From contig JAEZHG010000322.1 of NCBI GenBank assembly GCA_023436945.1, forward strand, positions 1 to 5,838: 5,838 bases of DNA. Direction: 5' to 3'. Below, in pieces: positions 1 to 4,788 of the stretch. Each line of letters starts with the position of its first letter. Within the stretch, counting starts at the first letter, position 1. The translations under genes were made by a program, and so were the position numbers. The notes under the pieces were generated by a model. It saw only the letters and a list, made by a program, of their open reading frames with translations. It ran no database searches and had not been told where the DNA came from. This DNA comes from Pseudomonadota bacterium (lineage in GTDB: Bacteria > Pseudomonadota > Alphaproteobacteria > Caulobacterales > Caulobacteraceae).

Positions 1-194
1 CGGTAGCGCAGCCACTCCAGGAAGCCGATCAACAGCTCCATCCAGTTATCCGGCCAATAGGCGATGATGAAGAAGATCGCCGCCACAAAGGCCGTTACGC
101 GCAATGCGAACTTGATAATGTCTCCGATACGGCGACCGTCACGACGACGGCTTGCTCCACCGTTGAAATCGTATTGAGCACCACGCACGCGCAT
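1..194 (-). CDS. Hypothetical single-pass (or longer) membrane protein, N-terminal part only
   Basis: An open frame begins with ATG at 194 and runs leftward off the window edge without a stop, giving 64 codons plus two bases. The product starts with a basic, glycine- and arginine-rich stretch (residues 1-28, including RRRDGRR). A hydrophobic segment follows at about residues 29-46 (rich in F, I, A and V), then an amphipathic Trp-rich stretch (WPDNWMELL, then WLRY). The charge pattern suggests a cytoplasmic N-terminus and one membrane helix, with perhaps more beyond the edge. I do not recognise the family. The start is not certain: six G residues directly abut the ATG, leaving no normal Shine-Dalgarno spacing. 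A GTG two codons later and a TTG four codons earlier are alternatives; an in-frame TGA lies just upstream of the TTG. Reality of the gene rests on the uninterrupted frame and the sensible membrane-protein composition. Confidence 0.6.
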   Translation of the reverse strand, partial: MRVRGAQYDFNGGASRRRDGRRIGDIIKFALRVTAFVAAIFFIIAYWPDNWMELLIGFLEWLRY

Positions 195-220
195 CCCCCC
201 GCACAATGTTCAGCGAAGTT

Positions 221-239
221 AAAGCTCAGCTTTGCAAAG
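221..239. repeat. Overlapping short palindromes upstream of the left-end gene
   Basis: Two perfect dyads overlap here: AAAGCTCAGCTTT at 221-233 (6-1-6) and CTTTGCAAAG at 230-239. They lie 27-45 bp upstream of the ATG of the minus-strand gene and just past the stop of the Excalibur remnant. They could be a regulator site or a weak hairpin. There is no T-run, so a classical intrinsic terminator is not supported. The function is unknown. Confidence 0.3.
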
Positions 240-250
240 AATAAAAGCGC

Positions 251-393
251 TTATTGATGGATAGGCTCACAAGCCAGTCCATCACCGTCACCATCCATAT
301 CCGCATGATAGGCCGGATCACCGATGGGAAGTTCTCGCGCCCTGCGGCTCTGGCCTCGTTACAGCCTGCAAAGACGCGACCTTGAGGCGTAAA
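251..393 (-). pseudogene. Excalibur calcium-binding domain remnant, frameshifted
   Basis: On the minus strand two adjacent frames together spell a nearly complete Excalibur domain. The upstream frame (393 down to 331) reads VFAGCNEARAAGREN at its end. The downstream frame (331 down to 251) reads LPIGDPAYHADMDGDGDGL, then ACEPIHQ and a TAA stop. The join needs one extra base at about 330/331, meaning a single-base deletion relative to an intact gene. The expected family marks are present: the paired cysteines (in AGC and ACE), the ARAAG helix, and the DMDGDGDG acidic loop that binds calcium in this family. An in-frame TGA at 394-396 blocks the upstream side, and no signal peptide or nuclease domain could be traced beyond it. 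It is therefore probably a decayed gene for a small secreted or nuclease-associated protein. A sequencing error could explain the frameshift, but it would not remove the upstream stop. Confidence 0.7.
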
Positions 394-453
394 TCATATG
401 GCCAAGCCTGATGGCGGGCGCAGTTCCAACAACATCGAAACTCGATATTGCAT

Positions 454-474
454 TTAGGAAAGTTCCTAATTAGG
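454..474. promoter_or_regulatory. Candidate operator of the ArsR/SdpR-type repressor
   Basis: A perfect 7-2-7 dyad, TTAGGAA-AG-TTCCTAA, spans 454-469. It overlaps a second perfect palindrome, CCTAATTAGG, at 465-474, and a further CCTA half-site sits at 481-484 next to the ATG. ArsR-family repressors bind such dyads as dimers, and SdpR is known to repress its own operon. The location, ending 9 bp before the repressor start codon, fits autoregulation; the assignment is an inference from position and symmetry. A weak possible promoter lies just upstream (TTCCAA at 424-429, TATTGC at 446-451, 16-bp spacing), which would place transcription start inside or beside the operator. Confidence 0.6.
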
Positions 475-483
475 CTTTTTCCT

Positions 484-765
484 ATGAACAGCCTGTTCAA
501 AGCCCTTTCGCATCCGGTGCGACGCCAGATCATCGCCATGCTCAGGAATGGTCCGATGGTGTCCGGTGACATCGCGGCGGCCTTTGACATGAGCTGGCCA
601 ACGATTACCGGCCACCTCAATGCTCTGAAGGACGCCGATCTGGTCAGCACCGAAAAGCACGGCCAGTCGGTGCGCTATCGACTGGAGATTTCCGCCGTCG
701 AGGAGGCCTTGGCCTTCCTGATGGATCTGGGCGGCGCAGGCAAAGACAAGCCGAGGGAGGAATAG
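484..765 (+). CDS. ArsR-family (SdpR-type) winged-helix repressor
   Basis: This 93-residue protein is almost entirely one winged helix-turn-helix domain. It opens with MNSLFKALSHPVRRQIIAML, the standard ArsR-family first helices. The recognition helix-turn-helix lies at about residues 27-48 (SGDIAAAFDMSWPTITGHL), and the wing follows (LVSTEKHGQSVRYRL, residues 53-67). There is no cysteine, so the CxC metal-binding motif of metal-sensing ArsR/SmtB proteins is absent. With an SdpI-type gene right behind it, the SdpR subgroup is the better fit. ATG 484 is chosen over the in-frame TTG at 448, because the earlier start would add residues absent from the family and would run through the palindromic operator. 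The ribosome site is weak (TTAGG, 470-474). Only 3 bp separate its stop from the next start, so it is co-transcribed with the SdpI gene. It probably represses its own operon; the inducing signal is unknown. Confidence 0.9.
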   Translation: MNSLFKALSHPVRRQIIAMLRNGPMVSGDIAAAFDMSWPTITGHLNALKDADLVSTEKHGQSVRYRLEISAVEEALAFLMDLGGAGKDKPREE

Positions 766-768
766 GCC

Positions 769-1443
769 ATGTTCAGCAAACTCAAACCTGCACAGGCCCT
801 GACCTATGCGCTTGGCGGCATCCTTCTGTGTGGTGCGGCATGGGTGGCGATTTTTGGCCCTACCGAGCCGATCCCCATGCAATATGGCCTCGGTGGCGAG
901 GTAAACCGTTACGGCAGCCGCTATGAACTGGCAGGTGTCTTTGCGGTGCTGGCCATCGTCGCCGTGATCAGCAGCACCCTGACCGGAGCACAGGCGGAAA
1001 AGACCGTCGGCTATGGCCAGAAGCCTCTGCGCAAGGGCCAATATACCACCCTGATCATCATCGCTCTGGTCTCGGCTTTCATCGCATGGTCCAGCCTTGG
1101 GCGCAGTGTCGATGCGGGAGCCTATCCCATGAGCCTCGGCATGGCGTTCCTGTCGGTGATCATGATCATGGTCGGGGCCATCCTTGGCCGCATGCCCCCC
1201 AATGCCATGATCGGCGTGCGCACCCCGTGGGCGTTCAAGTCGCGTCTGGCGTGGGACAAGTCCAACCGTCTGGCGGGGCGTCTGATGTTCTTCATCGGTT
1301 TTGCGGGCCTGATCGCCTGCCCGTTTGTGGCCCAGCCTCTGGGGATGCTGGCGCTGACGGCGCTGGTGCTGCTGGCGGCCGGTTTGAGTGCCTATGAAAG
1401 CTGGCGCGTGTGGCGTGCCGATCCCGAAGCCCAGAGCTTTTGA
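769..1443 (+). CDS. SdpI-family integral membrane protein
   Basis: The product has 224 residues and about six membrane helices (roughly 9-29, 54-72, 92-110, 121-140, 170-188 and 191-210). After the first helix comes a DUF1648-like segment (PIPMQYGLGGEVNRYGSRYE, residues 34-53). The SdpI/YhfL signature follows at about 140-173: GRMPPNAMIGVRTPWAF, then WDKSNRLAGRLM. In Bacillus subtilis, SdpI protects cells from the SdpC killing peptide and also sequesters the repressor SdpR at the membrane. Whether this protein does either is an inference from family and gene order. The start is well supported by GGGAGG at 755-760, eight bases before the ATG. The repressor gene ends 3 bp upstream and the hydrolase starts 43 bp downstream on the same strand. 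No gene for a toxin or toxin-processing proteins is visible here, so the protein may serve general envelope defence or signalling. Confidence 0.92.
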   Translation: MFSKLKPAQALTYALGGILLCGAAWVAIFGPTEPIPMQYGLGGEVNRYGSRYELAGVFAVLAIVAVISSTLTGAQAEKTVGYGQKPLRKGQYTTLIIIALVSAFIAWSSLGRSVDAGAYPMSLGMAFLSVIMIMVGAILGRMPPNAMIGVRTPWAFKSRLAWDKSNRLAGRLMFFIGFAGLIACPFVAQPLGMLALTALVLLAAGLSAYESWRVWRADPEAQSF

Positions 1444-1475
1444 TCTCTATCTGAACTTCTGATCTCTATCTGAAC
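1441..1475 (+). repeat. Tandem 16-bp direct repeat spanning the SdpI stop codon
   Basis: TGATCTCTATCTGAAC occurs exactly at 1441-1456 and again at 1460-1475, separated by TTC, giving a 19-bp period. The first three bases of the first copy are the stop codon of the SdpI-type gene. The second copy ends just before the ribosome-binding site of the hydrolase gene. The arrangement looks like a small tandem duplication, perhaps from replication slippage, that lengthened the intergenic spacer. Changes in copy number would alter spacing but not either reading frame. Confidence 0.9.
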
Positions 1476-1482
1476 GGAGAAG
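1476..1482 (+). promoter_or_regulatory. Ribosome-binding site of the hydrolase gene
   Basis: GGAGAAG lies directly after the second repeat copy. Its GGAG core is 7 bases from ATG 1487 and only 4 bases from the overlapping GTG 1484, which favours the ATG as the start. Confidence 0.7.
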
Positions 1483-1486
1483 CGTG

Positions 1487-2422
1487 ATGTTGAGCCTTGT
1501 CGCCGCCGCCATGATCCTGACCGCACCGACCGAGACCGAGGTCACGCTGGACAGCACCCCTGCCCCGCTGCACGGCACTATGCTCCAGCCCGAGGGTGCC
1601 AGCATCGCCACTGCCGTCATCATCCCCGGCAGCGGCCCGACCGACCGCAATGGCAACAGCAGCCTTGGCATGACCAATGGCACCATCCGACAGTTGGCTG
1701 AAGGGTTAGCCGAAAAGGGCATCAGCACGGTCCGCATCGACAAGCGCGGCGTGGGGGCCAGCATCTCCGCCATGCACGCCGAAGCCGACACCCGCTTTGA
1801 ACACATGGTTGATGATGCCAAGGCGTGGGCCACACAGACAGCCCGCACACAGAACCTGCCCTGCGTCTGGCTGATCGGCCATTCGGAGGGCGCACTGGTC
1901 GCACAGGCAGCGGCCAAGGATAACGACACGGTTTGCGGACTGGTCCTGCTATCGGGCGTGGGACGCAAGGCCGCTGTCGCCCTCGCCGAGCAACTGGGAC
2001 CGAACCTGCCGGAGCCACTCAGAACACAGGCGTTGGAAACCATCACCGAGCTGGATCAGGGTCGGCTTGCCCCCAATGCTCCGCCACAACTGGTGCTGAT
2101 GTTCCGACCCTCGGTCCAGCCCTATCTGATCAGCTGGTTCAAATATGATCCGGCGCAACTGGCCGCCGAATACACCCGCCCGATGTTCATCGGCCAAGGC
2201 ACCACCGACATCCAGAGCACCGTCGCAGACGCTCAGGCCCTCTCCACAGCCCAGCCCAATGCAACCCTGAAACTGTGGGAAGGCATCAACCACATCTGGG
2301 CCGAAGCCCCCGCCGAACGCGCCGCCAACATCGCGACCTACATCAACCCGCAGACCACCATCGCCCCGCAGGTTGCAGAGGATGTGGCGGTATTCATTTC
2401 ACATCATACTTCGGTCCAATAA
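1487..2422 (+). CDS. Alpha/beta hydrolase (serine hydrolase), probably exported or membrane-anchored
   Basis: This 311-residue protein begins with a short hydrophobic leader (MLSLVAAAMILTAPTE) that resembles a weak signal peptide. The oxyanion-side motif PGSGPTDRNGN is at residues 47-57. The nucleophile elbow GHSEG is at 131-135, with Ser133 the likely catalytic serine. Family-typical RPSVQPYLISWFKYDP spans 207-222, followed by GQGTTDIQ (Asp241 likely acid) and GINHIW (His269 likely base). The fold and motifs match the S33/hydrolase-4 type serine hydrolases; the substrate (an ester, thioester or peptide) cannot be told from sequence. It follows the SdpI-type gene by 43 bp on the same strand, so it is probably the third gene of the repressor-led operon. 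The last 29 bp overlap the 3' end of the convergent glycosyltransferase gene. The final residues (HHTSVQ) are thus encoded in DNA that also codes on the other strand and may not be ancestral to the family. Confidence 0.9.
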   Translation: MLSLVAAAMILTAPTETEVTLDSTPAPLHGTMLQPEGASIATAVIIPGSGPTDRNGNSSLGMTNGTIRQLAEGLAEKGISTVRIDKRGVGASISAMHAEADTRFEHMVDDAKAWATQTARTQNLPCVWLIGHSEGALVAQAAAKDNDTVCGLVLLSGVGRKAAVALAEQLGPNLPEPLRTQALETITELDQGRLAPNAPPQLVLMFRPSVQPYLISWFKYDPAQLAAEYTRPMFIGQGTTDIQSTVADAQALSTAQPNATLKLWEGINHIWAEAPAERAANIATYINPQTTIAPQVAEDVAVFISHHTSVQ

Positions 2423-3992
2423 TGCCTTCTCTGAAGCTGGTGCCACGAACCATCGCGTAGCTAGCCTTGCGGGTCTCAAAATCCGCAATCGCCTCATCCG
2501 GACACTGTAGACGCTCGGACATAGGGAAGATCTTCAAGGATTGGACGGGCCGAGCCCATTTTTCCACTTCCGAGGCCTTGTCGAAGCAAAGCAACATCAA
2601 ACCATGATGCATCGACAGGCCCTGAAACGGTTCTGGCATGGCGTACGTCTCGCCATAGATCCAGTATTTATCTCGGTGAGAGACGTAGTAGTCAGCGCCA
2701 GCAGACTCGATAAATGCCAGTGCCTCACCGGCCTCTAATGCTCTTACATAGTCGAGGCTCGCAACAAGCCCCTCGGTGTGCAGAAAACTGTGCTTTTCAT
2801 TGAGGAAGTAACCAAAACTGCCTGCACTATCGCCCATTGCAATCATCACTGCAGGAAGATCACTGGCATTGATCATTTCTACCAGCTTCAAGTTTTCCTG
2901 ACCTGCCGATACTAGAGTATTCACGCCACTATAATAACCCAGGAGAGGTGCATAAATACGAATAAATTCCGTTGTTCCATGAAAAATCATAATCGCTACA
3001 AAGAAATTACGCGCAAAAATCAAAATGCGGTGCCTTACATTTAAAATCTCGAACAATAAGTAATAGAAAATTAGCGCTATCGACCAGTAGTACCATGGAT
3101 AAATTCCCCACCCAGAGAATATAAAATAATAAAAAGCCGAAACTAATATCGCGAAAGAAAGAGTAAAAATCTCTTTTCGATTCTTGATCGTCTTAACGCT
3201 TCTATCGCTCCAAATTTTAAGTCCGATCAGCACCAACGGCGGAAAAAACATCAAGCCATAAGCATATAGGACGAGATAGTTTTCACCCTTCAAATTGCCG
3301 ATGGCCTTCGCCATGCCCGACACAGGAACAATAGTTCCAAACACAGTGTAGTTCACGCCAAAATAGATCAGACACACGGGAACAAGGATCAACGTCTCCC
3401 AAATAGGCAGACGTCCCTCGGTTACCAACTCATAAAGAGCGCGACCCACCATAAGGACCAAAGCATCAATACGAGTTAGAAACACAAGTGAAGCCAGCAC
3501 TCCGCGCCGATAACCTTCCTGTCTAAAGTAAATCAAAGTAAGGACTGGCAGCAGCACCACCTCCATACCGAGAAGGAAGGTCGCAGGATAGCAAAGCACC
3601 GTCAGGGCCGCTGGCCAAACCAACCCCTTTTCTCTCTTTGAAATCCACAAGAAGCCTGCAAGCGCGATTGCGCCAAGCAGATGCGTTCCGGCCACCACAA
3701 GATATCGATCACCGCCGATAAGATAGGACATCCCTGTCAGGATCAGCAGCCATAGCGGGTGATAACCGTTTGTCTCAAACGGTTGAACAAATGTGCTGCC
3801 ATGACCAAGCGAAATATTTCTCGCTACGCCCAGATAATAATAGGCGTCATCGAGCAGCGTATCCACCCAGACAAGCGGTGGATAAAATATCACCATGCCG
3901 ATAAAGCTCAGGCTCACCAGAGCCAGCAAGCCTATTGGCACAAGCCCCAACGCTTTCGTCATTGAACCCACCACCATAGCGAGAGATTGCAT
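2394..3992 (-). CDS. GT-C-type polytopic membrane glycosyltransferase
   Basis: The product has up to 532 residues with many membrane helices in its first two thirds and a mostly soluble C-terminal domain (about 350-532). After the first helix lies a periplasmic-loop motif with paired acidic residues (Asp48-Asp49 in DDAYYYLGVARN), then GHGSTF and TNGYHPLW (residues 74-81). This pattern is typical of GT-C transferases that use lipid-linked sugar donors (ArnT/PMT/AftB-like); the acidic loop residues are the expected catalytic region. The C-terminal part has GDSAGSFGYF and HTEGLVASLDYVRAL, common in this group. It probably adds a sugar to an envelope glycan or lipid; donor and acceptor are unknown. 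The middle is strikingly A+T-rich (33% G+C at 3001-3180), unlike its neighbours, suggesting transfer. No ribosome site precedes the first ATG (3992). An in-frame ATG at 3962, preceded by GGTGGTGGG, may be the true start (522 residues). Confidence 0.85.
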   Translation of the reverse strand: MQSLAMVVGSMTKALGLVPIGLLALVSLSFIGMVIFYPPLVWVDTLLDDAYYYLGVARNISLGHGSTFVQPFETNGYHPLWLLILTGMSYLIGGDRYLVVAGTHLLGAIALAGFLWISKREKGLVWPAALTVLCYPATFLLGMEVVLLPVLTLIYFRQEGYRRGVLASLVFLTRIDALVLMVGRALYELVTEGRLPIWETLILVPVCLIYFGVNYTVFGTIVPVSGMAKAIGNLKGENYLVLYAYGLMFFPPLVLIGLKIWSDRSVKTIKNRKEIFTLSFAILVSAFYYFIFSGWGIYPWYYWSIALIFYYLLFEILNVRHRILIFARNFFVAIMIFHGTTEFIRIYAPLLGYYSGVNTLVSAGQENLKLVEMINASDLPAVMIAMGDSAGSFGYFLNEKHSFLHTEGLVASLDYVRALEAGEALAFIESAGADYYVSHRDKYWIYGETYAMPEPFQGLSMHHGLMLLCFDKASEVEKWARPVQSLKIFPMSERLQCPDEAIADFETRKASYAMVRGTSFREGIIGPKYDVK

Positions 3993-3994
3993 TT

Positions 3995-4013
3995 AGAATA
4001 ACGTCGTTATTCT
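3995..4013. promoter_or_regulatory. Perfect 9-1-9 palindrome abutting the glycosyltransferase start
   Basis: AGAATAACG-T-CGTTATTCT is a perfect inverted repeat with nine-base arms and one central base. It ends 2 bp before ATG 3992 of the minus-strand glycosyltransferase gene. Read on the minus strand, it almost exactly fills the 17-bp spacer between TTGCAA (4018-4013) and TAAATG (3995-3990), a possible though weak promoter. If that promoter is real, transcription would start after ATG 3992 and translation would have to begin at ATG 3962. A repressor operator is the simplest reading. It lacks a T-run, so a terminator for the upstream gene is unlikely. Confidence 0.45.
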
Positions 4014-4051
4014 TGCAAACATCCCCTTACTTGGATGCGGCTGAAAGCTAG

Positions 4052-4786
4052 CTACTCCTGCTCGTTAAGCTCACCGCGCGCCTGATCGAACAGATCGAAG
4101 AAGCGTTCGCGTACGGCGGCGGCGAAGGGGTTGTCGCGCTCGATGGCCTGATAGACGGCGGGGCTGTCGTGGCGGACCATGTCGACGCCCTGCATCAGGC
4201 GCTCGAAACTGGCGGTGGTCATGCGGGTGGGCAGAGGTTCCATCTTCAACAGAACCTTGGCGATCAGGTGGGTCAGGCCCTGAACGGTCGCGGCCTCGCG
4301 GTCGTGATCTTCAGGGGTGACGTTGAAGACCTTGAGGCCCAGCACCTTGCGGCACCATGCGGCGGTGCGGCGGGCATCCTTGGCTCCCCTCACCTCGCAG
4401 ATGGCGATGCGTAGGCCGCACAATCCCCACTTGGCCGATTGCGGGCCGAACAGAGGGTGGGTGCCGACGATGCGGACGTGATCGGGCAAGAGGCGCTGCA
4501 TCAGATCGGCGGGTTTGACCTTCACCGATCCGACATCCAGCACCAGCGCGCCTTGGCTCAGCATCGGCGCGATCTCGACCAGTGTCTGTTCCAGCACCCC
4601 CACCGGAACGGCGAGGACCACCACCGGACAGGCGGCGGATTCTGCCAATGAAACGGCGGTGACATGGTCATCATCCGCCGCCAGTTGCGGGTCATAGGCC
4701 CGCACCTCGAACCATTGCGACAGGTGCTGCGCGGTCAGCTTCCCGAACGCGCCATAGCCGATAAGTCCAAGCTGCGGGCGATGCAC
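4052..4786 (-). CDS. TyrA-family prephenate/arogenate dehydrogenase
   Basis: This 244-residue protein has an N-terminal Rossmann nucleotide-binding domain: GLIGYGAFG carries the GxGxxG motif (residues 10-15), and Asp32 at the end of the second strand favours NAD over NADP. DVGSVK is at 84-89. GTHPLFGPQS (108-117) contains the family's catalytic histidine (His110). HDREAATVQGLTHLIAKVL (161-179) begins the helical C-terminal domain. These are the marks of enzymes that oxidatively decarboxylate prephenate or arogenate in tyrosine synthesis. Length is near the short end of the family, with no ACT or chorismate-mutase domain, so allosteric control by tyrosine through such a domain is not expected. 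Substrate choice cannot be settled here. The start is GTG 4786, the only start close enough to the Rossmann motif; AGGAA within the end of the preceding gene is the likely ribosome site. It starts 2 bp after the dihydroorotase stop, suggesting translational coupling. Confidence 0.85.
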   Translation of the reverse strand: MHRPQLGLIGYGAFGKLTAQHLSQWFEVRAYDPQLAADDDHVTAVSLAESAACPVVVLAVPVGVLEQTLVEIAPMLSQGALVLDVGSVKVKPADLMQRLLPDHVRIVGTHPLFGPQSAKWGLCGLRIAICEVRGAKDARRTAAWCRKVLGLKVFNVTPEDHDREAATVQGLTHLIAKVLLKMEPLPTRMTTASFERLMQGVDMVRHDSPAVYQAIERDNPFAAAVRERFFDLFDQARGELNEQE

Positions 4787-4788
4787 GG

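Noticed and set aside
448..483. Upstream TTG start extending the ArsR-type repressor by 12 residues
   Set aside because: It lacks a ribosome site, runs through the palindromic operator, and adds residues before the canonical MNSLFKALSHPVRR opening.
466..1041. Minus-strand frame of 191 codons opposite the repressor and SdpI genes
   Set aside because: It shadows two well-supported genes, with His- and Arg-rich composition and no recognisable domain.
1447..2046. Minus-strand frame of 199 codons opposite the hydrolase
   Set aside because: It is low-complexity, Ser/Ala/Arg-rich antisense of a clearly coding high-G+C gene, with no motif.
3995..4013. Intrinsic terminator for the TyrA-family gene
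   Set aside because: The stem is A+T-rich with almost no loop and no following T-run on the minus strand.
3993..4025. Nine-codon leader peptide (MFARITTLF) ending in TAA directly before ATG 3992
   Set aside because: The G-run directly touches its ATG, leaving no proper ribosome-site spacing, and its sequence is mostly the palindrome itself; it has no attenuator-like residue run.
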